From Sphagnum compactum (Eukaryota; Bryophyta; Sphagnopsida; Sphagnales): DNA of 64,000 bases. The stretch is taken from NCBI GenBank assembly GCA_965153455.1, contig OZ234494.1:6138001-6202000 (forward strand). The letters are read 5' to 3'. Positions 12,708 through 27,600 of the stretch are shown here, piece by piece. The position numbers and the translations under genes were made by a program. The notes below the pieces were generated by a model. It searched no databases and was not told the DNA's origin. It saw only the letters and a list, made by a program, of their open reading frames with translations. Every line of letters begins with the position of its first letter. The first letter of the stretch is position 1.

Positions 12708-12740
12708 ACCCCCCCTCCCCTCCCCTCCCCTCCCCTCCCT
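12708..12740. other. C-rich tract (G-quadruplex potential on minus strand)
   Basis: Repeated CCCCT blocks give at least five runs of four or more cytosines. The minus strand therefore reads as GGGGA repeats with G-quadruplex potential. It lies about 0.7 kb upstream of the alpha-tubulin start codon. Confidence 0.6.
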
Positions 12741-13450
12741 CTGCACATTCACAAAACAATTTTGACTCTTGGAACATAATCCCAAAACCCTTCATGCTGT
12801 GTACAACAACACCCAAGAGCTTAAATAGACTTGAGCTCCTCGAAGCAAAAAGTTTTTCCAGCACTAATTCACAGGGGTTTTCTTCCAGTTTTCAGGTTAC
12901 ATTAAAACTCTTCCAACCCACTTCAACAAACCTATGGTACTCAAACTTATGCTTGCTTTGTTGTGAAAACATATAAATTAAGTTTTGGTTTTGTTTGCTC
13001 CGAAATGAATTGGGTTATTGCTTCCAGCTGACAAATCACTTTGAGGAGGGAAAAAAGTTTTCCAACTTATGAACTTGGCTTTCCAGGAGCTGCAAGTGCA
13101 AAGAGCAAAATGGTCCAGTGATCAATCAATCAATCAATCAATCAATTGAACTCTTGCTTGTTGTTAGCTACATGTATCTGATCGATTCTCCAAACAATTG
13201 AATAGGTAGGAGGTGTTGATCTTGCCACCTTATAAATTATATTTATATTTATGGCTTTGCCAAGATTGTGATAAGAGAGATTGGTGTTTTGTTTTTTCCA
13301 GTTAGTGTGATGTAAAAACAGAATGACACCCAAAAAAACAAACTATTTTTTGTTTGTGATGGATGATCATAATACGTGCAGAGCTGATCTTTTGAGATCA
13401 GTAGTAATTCGCGAGTGTAATACTTTCAAAGGAGAGAGACCCAGGCCAGG

Positions 13451-16282
<2,832 letters not shown>

Positions 16283-18122
16283 TTAATTGTAGTTTTAAAA
16301 TTTTAAATTTTTTTTTTTAGTGAATTGCATTACAAAAACACTGAATTTGGAATTGCACTTAATGCTCATTGGAGTTAAAAAATTGGATTTAAGAAATTGG
16401 CACTTGAATAGATATTCAACATGTATGTATTGTGTTGATGTAAGTAGGGAGAAAAAGTTATGTCTTGACATTGTTTGTAAACTTGTCAAGAACACATACA
16501 TGCACCCAATTTCAAATAGGAAGCCAAACAAAAAAAGTAAAAGCAAGATTTGGGGGTCAAATTGTTGATGTAGGCTTCAAATACTCTAACATCACTCCAT
16601 CCCACAAATTCTACGCATTGTGGTGTGGTGACTTTTGTCATCAAAATCGGCAAAAATTGTACCTCGATAAAAATTTGTTGATATTATATTGACCATGCAA
16701 GGACCAAGTAACAATATGAGATAGTACCAAAATTTTGATGAGTTGCAAAAGTCCAATCAATTTGATCACAACACAACACATCTTAAGGGACATCCTTCTT
16801 ACCAACTATTCAATTCATGTTTGGTCATAAAAGCAATAAGATATATGCCAAGGATATTCTTGAACCCATTAAAAATCTTGGGTTGCTTGTAAGGCTCCTT
16901 TTGGGTCGGTCCCTCATGACAAACCATGATGGTCTTCTACTCCAACAATGATTTCCTTGAACTTTGTGGTGCATAGATATTACTAAAAACCATTCCTTGA
17001 ATCCTTTTTCCAGTCATCAGATTTGTTCAAGTATACATTGAAATGGTTTAGTTGCTTTATTTGTAGATGAAGAATGCATTTTGGCTCAGTACACATAATA
17101 TATTAATCTAGCACATCCTCAGTGAAGTCCCAACTTCCATTTTCTTGGTGTTTTTTACATGCAATTATGGTGCATGTAAATAGTCTTCTACTGACTCTAT
17201 ACTCTCAGCTACTGAACTAAGTTCTGATGGGTTCCTTCCTTAAAACATGAGTTGGTTTGATCACCTAAAATTTGAGTCTTCTTCATCATGTAAGGTGGAG
17301 TGTGGGTCTGGTATATGGACTTTTAACCATACCTGTCTGGGTGTATATTAGTATTGGGTACTTCTCAAATTTTCATACCAACTTGGATGTTGAGGAGTCT
17401 GTTAAATCTTTTGGTATATTATATTCAATATGTATGTATTAATGAAATTCAAATAAATTGATCGAAACGTTAAGCCTATAAATATTTTCATCTTGCTATG
17501 GTTTATCAAAGAGAGTGTTGGTTAAATAGGTTTGCACAAAAAATTATAGTGAATCGTGTTTGAAAGTATGCAGTGAAATCGAATGTTAATGACAATCTTA
17601 AAAAGAACATGGAAATGTAGATTTTTAAAAAAAATAAAAAGACTTAATAATTTGCTAACAATTAGTTTCTTTAAGAACCCATTCCATCCATTATCAATTA
17701 TTTATAAACCCACAACATGATGAGAAGTGGCATACAAACTTGATATCCCACTCCATTACTTATGTTATTCTTGAGCTTCAAAGTTGTAAAGGTGCAATAA
17801 TATGTTGTATAATTTGAATTTGGATTTTATGGACCTTGTATGTTGCATGCACAATCTTTATATAAAACTTGTGTGGGCACAAAACATAAACATTGGGTTG
17901 TTGTAATTCACACATGTTTGTGAGAAGGTGACCTTCTTCGATTATAACATTGTTCAAAGTGTGCAAAAAAAATGCCCTCTTAATTTGGTTTTAGTTTGCT
18001 CCATCAAAGCAATAACTTGTAAATGACACGTTAAAAACCAAAGCCCAAACCTTTATACCTAGTACTTAAATGGGGGTTTAAATCTAGAGCACCAAAGTGT
18101 TTTGGCTCATAACTTTATACTT
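16283..18122. other. Intergenic, alpha-tubulin 3' flank
   Basis: No supported gene is present. The left end should hold the tubulin 3' untranslated region. The remainder is AT-rich unique-looking sequence with short chance frames. Confidence 0.55.
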
Positions 18123-19049
18123 TTAGTCTATGTGAACATCCCTGAGCTTTTTGAGCCTTTTTACAACACTATTACAAAGTGTAGCAACAAGTGCGGGATC
18201 ATCTTTCAAGAACTCCTCATACCCATCAATTTCAGAAACATCACCAAAAGAAATGGCAGCATAGTTGATTACTGCTTGCACCAACTCATGTGCATCACAC
18301 TTGATTCCAAGAACATAGAGTTGCAAAATCTTCTCAGGATGAATGCTGTTGACTAACTTCTCTTGACAACATTGATGTAGCAATGGAATCTTGTATTTTT
18401 CAGCTGCGCATAACAATTCATCAGCAAGGGAGTCCATTGCTTCATCATTCACCGAACCGGTGTAAAAGAAATGCACAAACGATTGCAAAGCTTCGTGGTC
18501 CATGTCCATTTTTAACTCAATTGGACCATCATTTGTTCCTTTCATCCTTAAAAACATTTCTTTGAAAACTTCAGATTTGCCCGTCTACAACCCAAATCCA
18601 TAGTGCCAATTAGTGCATGATGAAGTTCTTGAACCTAATTGCTACAAATAACTTATAATCAATCATCTTACCCATAGTACTATTCTATCAACCATTCTAT
18701 ACCAAGCTTAAAGCTAAACTAAGTGTTGCACTAAGTTATAGAAACTCACAAACACCTTACAATTTGGAGATTCCCACATTAATTATATGTGGTGCATGGC
18801 AAGGTGCAGGTTAGCCTAGCTACCAACCAATGTGGATGCATGGGAATGCACCAAACGACCATCTGTGGCTTGCATGATGACATCGGTAAATGGAGGTAGC
18901 ATAGTTTGTGGATCCCATGAAGAAACAAATGTTTGCTTATCCTTTAACTTTTGCATCTCATCTTTGAGCATTTCAACCTCCACGTTGGAACACATTAACG
19001 GCATTCCTTTCATCTTCAAAACTTCACTCAATTTTGATGTCTCTTTCAT
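18123..19049 (-). CDS. Small BTB/POZ-domain protein
   Basis: Two exons on the minus strand, 19049-18828 and 18584-18123, join in phase 0 with a GT donor and a TAG acceptor to give about 227 residues. Residues 1-45 include a short, probably helical, charged stretch (VEMLKDEMQKLKDK). The BTB fold follows: FTDVIMQATDGRLVHSHAS, then KSEVFKEMFLRM, then FVHFFYTGSVNDEAMDSLAD and LLCAAEKYKIPLLHQCCQEK. A helical C-terminal part resembles plant BTB proteins of the At4g08455 type. Such proteins usually serve as substrate adaptors for CUL3 ubiquitin ligases; that role is inferred. The segment between strand 2 and the following helix is shorter than in canonical members (VHSHASTLTGKSEVF). An in-frame stop lies just upstream of the chosen ATG, but an extra 5' exon cannot be excluded. 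Confidence 0.8.
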
Positions 19050-20609
19050 GTGTGAAAGGAAATTGCAAATTCATGCATCTAGCCAACCAAGGAGGATTAT
19101 AGAGTGCACCTTGCAAAACATATAAGGAGAAGGTTTTGAGTTTATGTTAATCCATTCAAGTGGGAAAACATCCCATCAAATATGAACTCCCTCGGTATTA
19201 TTATTGTTATTATTATTATTTCACTACATGATTTATGGGGCACTTATGTATTGATTAAGCAATATTGAGCTCTAAATTGAGTCAAAAAACTTAATATAAG
19301 CATTTCAAATTTCATTTCTTGCCATGGGTCCGAGTTTACAATAGTTGCGAAAAAACATATCATTGGTTGTTGTCATACACAATTTGATAATTGTGTAAGG
19401 GGTTTCGTGTTTTCTTTACCATTCATTCATTCATTCTTGTGACTAGCAACAAATTTTTCAAGCAAAATGCACCCAAAAACTCAAAATGAACAATTCTTTT
19501 TTAATGCCCATTTGCTTTGACTACATCATATATAGATAGATAGACAGATAGATAGATCATAATATTTGTAAAATATGGAAATGTTCTCAATATGCACACA
19601 AAACAATTGGGGTGCTTTGTTGAGAAGCTTAGCCAAACCAAAGTCCTTTTGGGTAGATGGAGCTTTTGTGTTTTGCCAAGAAGAGAGAATCTAATCTCCT
19701 CACATTCTCCAAACAAAAAAAGCCAAAATAATTCCCCAAAGTCATAAAATTTAGATGAAAAAGGGAGGCAACAGGTGTTGTTGTATCTCCAAAGGGTGTG
19801 TTTCTCTTCATGTTTTTTTTCTCTTTCATGCCCCCTTAGAGTGTGTGGTGGCTCTTTGCTTCTGAAGGGTTTAGCCATTAAGTTTAGCCATCCCTCAACC
19901 AACTAACAACAACAAGAATTAGGAAATTAGGAAATGCCAACAAGACTAATCAGATTTTACATCCATCTCTTGAGTCATGATTCCATTCATTCATTCATTG
20001 TAAAATATCTGTATGTCTGTTTGCATCTTTCTCTCTCTCTGGTTTTTTTCTTTTCTTTTTCTTTTTTTTTTCTGTTTTTTTTTCTTTTTTTGGGTGTGAT
20101 GTTGGTGGTGAAGTGGCCAATTATCTGTAAGAAAGTTTAGCCAAATTTGGCTATAGACAGGATATGAAAGCGAAAAGTGTTAATTAAAACTTCGTTCACA
20201 TTTTTGGCTAGGTGCTAGACAACCAACCCAATAGAAGAAATATGGTGAGTAGGGTACTCCAAAACAACAATTGTCCAAATTTTTTTCGCAAGTGGAAAAA
20301 CCCAAAAAAAAAACACATACTTTTAGCCATTTTGAAGAAGAAGGAAAAAAAAAAAACCCGCCAATGGACTTAAAGTTAGCCAGAAACAAATAAAATCCTG
20401 GTCTTTATTAAAGAGACAAATGTAATTATTTACAAACTGCGAATCTGAACTAGCCATTTTGAAAAAAAAAATGGAAACAGATATAGTTTTCGCCATTTTG
20501 ATGGAAACAAAAAGCGAACGAGCAAAATTTAGCCAGAAAAACAAACACAAAAGAGAATAATGAAAAAAAAAAAGGCCATCTCTTGATGGCACGCATACCA
20601 AGACGGGCA
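19050..20609. other. Intergenic, BTB gene 5' flank
   Basis: No gene is supported. Features are TTA repeats near 19198-19220, TAGA/CAGA microsatellite near 19531-19556, T-rich tracts at 20043-20090, and a single diverged copy of the dispersed AGCCAAATTTGGCTA-type repeat near 20127-20170. Confidence 0.5.
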
Positions 20610-20682
20610 CGATCACGGTGGGACTCGAACCCACAATCTCCCGCTCCGGAGGCGAGCGCCTTATCCATTAGGCCACGCGACC
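20610..20682 (-). tRNA. tRNA-Arg (anticodon CCG)
   Basis: The minus strand folds as a full 73-base cloverleaf without an intron. The acceptor stem GGTCGCG pairs with CGTGATC (two G-U pairs). The D arm is GCCT-AATGGATA-AGGC. The anticodon arm CTCGC-CTCCGGA-GCGGG places CCG at 34-36 after T33. The T arm is GTGGG-TTCGAGT-CCCAC. A T-run on the transcribed strand follows shortly downstream (about 20573-20563), as expected for a polymerase III terminator. It reads CGG codons. Confidence 0.95.
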
Positions 20683-21404
20683 ACAGTTCAACAGTATTGA
20701 AAATTAAACTAATTAACATATGTTTTGACTAGGTCAAGTATACTACTCTATCAAAATGGTGAATTGAACAAATAAATTCCATATTTTCCCATTACTTATT
20801 TTAACATCTATCTATGAAGGAAGGTAATTTTGTCTTGATTTGTTTTTGTTTTGTAGTTATGAGATCTACCGAACCACCGGGATGCTTCAGATTGGGTTCT
20901 TGGTGTCGTTGGAAAGCTCTCGACAAGGAGGGTTACATGGGCTTGGTTCCATGATGTTTGGACTTGCGGTGGCGCAAAAGTTCTTGAATAGTGAAATGGA
21001 TTTCTTCACTTAAAATTGAATTAAATTAAATTGCACCTGAAAATTTCAGAGGAATTGGAATGTGCCTTTGGTGACATTCCTAGCTTGGAAAAACCTCATG
21101 GAAAATCTCCCTAACACATTGACCTACAAAAGAACAACAATAGGCATATGATATTATGACAAATGCCTAGAACACCGAAAATGCTCTCAAATGCCAACTT
21201 AACTATGCTCTATCCCAATGTCAATAGGAGCTCAAAGACCACTTGGTAGAAAGCATCATTGCACAAGAATCCAAGAGAGAGAGCAGAACATTTAGAGGAA
21301 GCAAGAATTTGATGGACCTTGATTTCCATAGTGATAGTCTCTGTTTCATCACTTTTGTTTCTAAGCAATGTAACAGAATTTGATGGCCATATGTATGTAG
21401 GTCA
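20683..21404. other. Intergenic with a possible repeat fragment
   Basis: No gene is supported. The stretch at 20857-20990 (around GTCGTTGGAAAGCTC) has higher GC than its surroundings and looks like a piece of a dispersed retroelement, but it could not be assigned. Confidence 0.35.
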
Positions 21405-24060
21405 TTAAGTCTTATGGCTGTTCAAGGCGAAAGATGGATGGGCTACATATGCTTTCTGGCAATCAGCAAAGGGGATTGTACCTAATTCGTCTGCCAAAAG
21501 GGCACGTCTAACATCAAGTGGTGCGTGGTCAAGCCAAGCTGCTGAGTTGAGGGTCTGATATCCTAAACAATGGCTGCACCATGGTTGCCCTCCAGCCCCA
21601 ATCTCTGATTTGCAAACAAGTGTAACAAGCAAAGCATTAGACTGTCTTGAATTGTAGTGAAAAGTGAGTCCATCAAAAGCTCCATCTCATCCATCTGTTG
21701 CAATTACCTAATGGCCCACACCAAACCTTACCTACATAAAACAACATTGGCAGCAAAGAATGAAGACTGAGAAACATCATACGTTCCAAATTAATCACTC
21801 AGCACCCTTATAAATGCTCAGACATCCCCTTTCTTGGATCCTTTGTTGGACAGAAAACACACACCATGTACAAATAGAGATCTACCAGCACCATGGAGGG
21901 GCTTGCTTTGATGGAGGCCCACTGTGGAGTCTGCGAGGCTGCCATAACTTGCCACCTAGTGTCTAATCCCCTCTACGTAATAAGAATTTCAATTCTCCAT
22001 AACCTCTATAAGCTCTTTTGATCCACCAAAAGAACATGTGTAGCAACATTTGGAGCGAATTGTGCATGGGCCTTGGAACTTCCAATGTAGATTAATGTTT
22101 CCCATATTCAACTCATGGCAAAGTTATCAAGACGATGCAAATAAATTCTTCAAGCATGGGTCTTCCTGTATTCTTTGCGATGGGGAAATTATGACCACAA
22201 TTTAGGCAATGAGCTCTAGCACACAATTAGGAAATCATTTGTATGTAAACTACTAGTTGTGAGGAGCAATAGATGAACAATACACCCAATTTCACTTGAG
22301 CGGACACAAGTATAGAGACCCAAGGATTAGATCCCTGGGAATTGGGTCTTGCCACAGTTATCTGCAAGAGACGAGTACATGGTCTAACTAATAAGGTAGT
22401 TCACAAGCAGGCTTTGAGCTCACCAGAATCTGGGTGCCAGCTTGTCCATGCACTGTAGGTGAATCATCTGTTGAGTACGAAGATGCGTCTGAGAATTGGC
22501 TAGAGGTGTTGGAGTTTGGCCTTGCATGCTGCATCTTGCATCCTTTGGAGCTTCTCTTGAGGATTGCCTACTGCAAAGCTAGTTTTGCCACAAGGAGGTG
22601 ACATCCTGTATACATTCCCATAAGGGAAATTCAAGTGCACATAATATAAACTGGTGTGAGAAGCACAAAATAAAGATACTGATAGATATTAGGTTCCATC
22701 AACCTTGGAGAACCAGGATAGATTGGAGTACTTTCCTGTATGAACACTAGTGGCCATATGGCAAGCTGGTGTACTGAGAAACAAAATACTGAATGATCTC
22801 ACAGTCTGCCCACAAATCCGAAGAACAAATAGATTCACTGATGAGGTATCTGTCTGGATTCTAGAAACAAAAAGAGACTTGTGCAATTACAATTCCTAAC
22901 CTTCAAACTAGATTGTTGAAGCTGGCATGTAAGTTCCAATTCCTCCTGTGATAGCCACAGTACAGGGTGCTGCTTTGAGTCATGAGAGCATGTGCTTGCA
23001 GTCAGAGCCTCCTGTTTTTGTGGAAACAAACTCTTAGCAGGAAACTGCTCAAGAGGGAGCTGAGATGGAGGAGGGCATCCACATGGCTATGACAGTACAA
23101 TGAATTGTGTTTGCCAAATGTTGTCTGCTTTTTTATGACCATGAGGCTTCTTGAGTGGAATGTAACTTCATGAAGACTTAAGAAACATTGACTGTGATTC
23201 ATCGCCGACATTGTTTTCAACATAACATGGTCCATAACACTAATCGTGTAAATCTGTAGATAGCCCTGAGACAAGAAACAAACAATGTGTCACAAAACAT
23301 TGTACAAGTAGAATGGCAAGCTGAATTTCAATGAATTAGTTCATTGCTCAAAAAGGCATAGGCATGCTTTGGGAATTTAATCAACATAGAGAAAAACTGG
23401 GTGGGCACATTCTTTGAAGTTTACCATTCAAAGGTCTTTGAGGCTGTGGGTGGCAGATGGAAGATGGCCACTTCTTTGTTTGTAGTGAAGCTGGCTGCAC
23501 AGTTGGAGAAGGCAGATTCTCAACCGGGGCTTTGTCCTGATGGATATGACCATCAAGACCACCCACTAAACTCAGACTCTCAACGTTGTATGTGGAACAA
23601 AGCCTTTCAGTGACATCTTGCAATGATCCAATGGCAGAACAGTTTGGCAAGAGAAAAGCAATTGGGAGCTCACAGCAGGAAGAGGCATTAGGTTCATAAG
23701 CCCTATGCAATGCCACAGTCTATTGTGGTCCACAACCTAAAGGCTTTGGAGTCTCAAAGCTCTACATGTAAGAGTGGTTATGGAGATCATTTGCTGTGAG
23801 AATTGATTGGCTTGTCATCCAATTGTGCTTTAGCATCACTGAAGCTGCCGTTTTGACACACAACCCCTGAAGTCCATTGACTAACATTTTTGGTAGTCTC
23901 CACTGTACCACTGCAGCATTGAGGAGGATCCCAAGAAGAAGCTGTAAAATTTGAGTGTAAGAGTAACAATCATGGCTGGTGCATTCCTCCTTCATGGAAG
24001 TACTTGGCAAGAATATGTTATTCTTATCCTGGTCTTGTATGAAAGGGTGCAACTCACAAT
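21405..24060 (-). pseudogene. Exon-like blocks of an unrecognised, probably eroded gene
   Basis: Several minus-strand stretches look coding and are bounded by plausible splice sites. About 23960-23790 contains SSWDPPQCCSGTVETTKN. About 23725-23425 contains SLQDVTERLCSTYNVESL and ends near a GTAAAC donor. About 23085-22895 contains FPQKQEALTASTCSHDSK and WLSQEELELTCQLQQSSLK, followed by a GTTAGG donor. About 22580-22425 contains NTSSQFSDASSYSTDDSP before GTGAGC. About 21620-21405 contains HAPLDVRRALLADELG and ends at a stop. I recognise no family. The blocks could not all be joined in phase, and the part between 23.28 and 23.1 kb has stops in its best frame. It is either a decayed gene or a lineage-specific one with misjudged exons. 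Confidence 0.3.
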
Positions 24061-24326
24061 CTGCACATGAACCTCTGCAATTTCACACCAAATTTTTAAA
24101 GGTGCCATACATTCTTATGTTTATGACCTACAACATAGAAATTGAGAGTGCTGATATTCCTGAGTTGGGACAGATGCTTCAATATAAGGACTGGCCATGG
24201 ATTAGGGTTGGCAATGAGCTAGGTTAGAAACAAGTTTCAAAATTATTTAGTAACATAGCTGCAAGTGTCAAGTTGCAGACCTTTAGCATTAAGGAAGGTC
24301 GAGAAATGGACCTACCCAGAAGTTGG

Positions 24327-24347
24327 TTTAGGGTTTAGGGTTTAGGG
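24327..24347 (+). repeat. Interstitial telomere-type repeat (TTTAGGG)3
   Basis: Three perfect TTTAGGG units directly abut the palindromic minisatellite that follows. Confidence 0.9.
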
Positions 24348-24615
24348 TCATTCTGGTGCATAATTGTCATGATCGAGGACCATGATATAATTGTCTTATG
24401 GTCATTCTGATGCATAATTGTCATGGTCAACAACCATGATATAATTGTCTTATGATCATTCTGGTGCATAATTGTCATGATCGACGACCATGATATAATT
24501 ATCTTATGGTCATTCTGGTGCATAATTGTCATGGTCGACGATCATGATATTATTGTCTTATGGTCATTCTGGTGCATAATTGTCATGGTCGATGACCATG
24601 ATATAATTGTCTTAA
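24346..24615. repeat. 54-bp minisatellite, five units, each with a palindrome
   Basis: Five units of 54 bases start near 24346, 24400, 24454, 24508 and 24562 and share TCATTCTGGTGCATAATTG and ATGATATAATTGTCTTA. The middle of each unit is a near-perfect inverted repeat, TCATGGTCGACGACCATGA in its best form, able to form a nine-base-pair stem. Because 54 is a multiple of three, the minus strand reads as an open 18-residue repeat. I regard that frame as accidental. Confidence 0.92.
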
Positions 24616-27600
24616 TTAATTAATGATGAAAAAAACTCTTGTATTTAGTATACATAAACCAATTCCGATTGCCATTGTCATTGGAATAAAATTTATAAAA
24701 GTCAAATTAATTTAATTGGGTAACGAGTTCACACTTGTGCTTGGCATTACAAGCCACATTATTTGGTTGGTTGAACATAACAAAACAAAAAAAGTTACAC
24801 AAGTCTTTCTTTGTTGTCATCCATTTGCCTAAATTCACTTTTATCTACTTAACAATTCTTTTAATTATAAACTTGCAAAGAATAATTTTGTCCTTCCCAT
24901 TAATGTCATGTTTTTGCAAAGAATAACCCACAAAAAAAATTGAAGTTTCACATTTTGCTAATAGTTATCAAATTTGAACTTAAAATCATATTGTTGAAAA
25001 ATTTATTAAATGATTTATTAACAACCTAATTCCCAACTACATTTAATCGCATAGTGTTTTAAATAATGTTTAACTAAAACTTTTGCCAACATATGTTTAA
25101 CCATGTAACAAAACCAAGCAAGCGTTGTTGTGCAAAGGTGTGACATTCATGCTTGTGAAATTTGATTGGGGTGTTCTACATCATGTCTTTTCTCATCTTA
25201 GTTGTTCATGTCACATTTTTTTAAAAGGTGAAATTTTAATTAAAAAATGTTTTCGAGTTTGATGATTACCAAAATTTTAAGAGTTTACAAGAAAAATCCC
25301 CCCAAAAATTTTATTAAATTTCTAACAAGGTAGCAAGCAATTTCGAAACATTTTTTTTAAATTGAAAATTTTGTTTGTAGCCAAACTGCCTTTAATTGCC
25401 TTATGGATAATCATCATCTCAACTAAGTTACAAAATTGAAAAAAAAAAGAAAAAAAAGAAAAGAAAAAAGCATTGACCATTCATCCTTACTAGTGTGAAC
25501 CCGGTGCATAATGCACCCCGTCGATCCCCCCCACCCGGTCTTTCGTTTTTCCCACTCCGGTTCTAAACGGTGACGAACTCTTTTGGGAATAGAAATTTCA
25601 TGCAGCCAATGGAAGGCCCAAGGGTGCACTCAAGGTGCCTTGCTTTTATTCCTTTTAAATTTTGGGAGGAGGGGCCAAGGGGGGGTGGGGGTTTCTTTGG
25701 TTCCCAATGTGTTCCCCAACATAATATTACAATGTGTTCTTTCTCACTTCCACCTATTAAGACCCCTAGAACCCCACCCCCACCCCCTCCCCCCCTCCAC
25801 GAAAAAAATAAAAATCATGACCCTCCTAAACCCTTAGCCCATGCATCCTTTGGGAAAGAAAAAAACGCACCCAAATCTCCTCACCCACCCTCCAAAGCCC
25901 AAAAATACCTCCCCCAACACCCTACCATCCCCCATCCAAAAGTTGATATCTTCAACTTCTTAGACTGTCCACCTATTGAAGCCAGTCTTGGACTGTCCAC
26001 CAATTATTATTATCATCATCAGATGCTCCACAGGGAACGGGCAGTGACTGGAAGAATCTTCCAGGCACTGCTTAATTTTTGTCCACACAGACAGACACCA
26101 CGTTTGCTTTTATATATAAGATTTGCTTTTCAAAGATGTTTCCCAACTGCCCTAACTGCCGCCGGTTCCGGCGTAATGTTAAAACGCAGAACGTCTTGTG
26201 ACACACAGACGGACAGACACCATGTTAGCTTTTATATATAGGATTTTCTCACACGAGATATGGCACCAAATCCATTCAATGATTTTTCATTTCATTATTG
26301 CCAATTGCTTTAATGATCTACTTTCCTTAAGATAATGTGATTTAACTATTAAGGTTCATTGTGGAATGGTCAAGCCCTTGCTTATTGTGTTGGTAAGGTC
26401 CAAAACAAGTTAGGTGATGCACCCACCATAATGGGCCACAGCAAGACCATTTCATAACATTAAGGTATGGGGTGATGAATTCAACAATTGGAAAAGAGAT
26501 AAATGTGTTCAATAGCCACATGTTTTGGTCATTATTATGAATATATGATCATCATTAGAAGATTATGCCCTATAACGTGGTCAAGAAAGTGACATAATTT
26601 GCCACCCTAAACCTTAATGTACATGGGAGCATACATGTTCATGCAAATTAGTGATTATAGTTCAATGGGAGGGGTTGCCAATTGGTAGTGAGCTAATGGG
26701 TTGATTTTTCAATTGATGGGGGGTTTGAGGTGCAAAGGAGGTGGTCATTGGTAAATGGTGTTTTGCGAATAATGTTAGGGCAAGGGTTGTTGTTTCCTTG
26801 GAATGATATGGGATTTATTAAAATTTTAAGTGATGGAGATGGTGCAATAAATTGGCATATGCGAGTTGAAACTTGAATTACATATTGCATGTAAGTTTTT
26901 TTTAGGATTGTGTGTAGTTTGCATTCATGGGACTTTTGTTATTATTTATCTTTCAAATTTCCATGTGTGATTGTTCTTTGCTCATTGTGCGCTTGGTGAA
27001 AATCAATTATTTGCTTAGAAACCATTTATGAAAGGTGTGTGCACTTTGGAACTAATGGTTACACCCTATTTTAACACATTTACTACAATTCAATTTTTAA
27101 TATATATTTGTACAATTAATGCTTGTTGGTTATTTCACAAAAATTCCTTACGTTTGCGTAAAATGTTGCATTCACTAATTTTAGGAGTCGGCACCAATAT
27201 AAGGGGGATATGTGACAAAGATAATATTGAATTTTAACAAATCATGTGTGCATAATGTGTGGAATCAATCTTGCAAGCATAAGGCTTTTTGTACCAATTT
27301 GGGTGGTCTATTGCTAAATCCATGTAAACTAGGTTCAATGAAAGGAAAGAAGAAAATCATTAAGGAGTCCAAGTTTTTGCCCATAGCCTAAAATGAAGTA
27401 ATCACAATTAGCAAACAATCAACAATATACATTCAAACTTATGTTGTTCAAAATGGGAGTAGAGTACCCATTTTGATTTTATTGGAACATCTATGTGAAA
27501 AAACAATGCCTAGGTAATCATGGATTAATTTAAGTTATGAATGGTATCTTAAGCAAGCTTGGTTCATTGTAAGCTAACTAATGTCATTTGAAGCAAGTAT

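Larger units (their letters stand above)
10321..13450. other. Intergenic region and alpha-tubulin upstream sequence
   Basis: No supported gene is present. Notable items are three TTTAGGG units at 12252-12272, a C-rich tract at 12708-12740, AATC microsatellite repeats at about 13121-13145, and a TATA-like AT stretch near 13229-13252 upstream of the tubulin start. The 10.3-11.9 kb part is AT-rich and may hold decayed gag sequence of the neighbouring Copia remnant. Confidence 0.5.

Noticed and set aside
18102-18356. Plus-strand frame over the BTB gene
   Set aside because: It is antisense to a well-supported BTB exon.
24335-24532. Minus-strand repeat protein of 18-residue units
   Set aside because: It exists only because the 54-bp minisatellite length is a multiple of three. 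There is no start context or flanking gene.
24346-24615. CRISPR-like array of palindromic repeats
   Set aside because: Units are contiguous and near-identical with no variable spacers, and the DNA is eukaryotic nuclear. This is a minisatellite.
25570-26241. 223-codon open frame on the plus strand
   Set aside because: The product is low-complexity (proline and poly-P runs from C-rich DNA), has no domain and overlaps repeat-like sequence, so it is probably chance.
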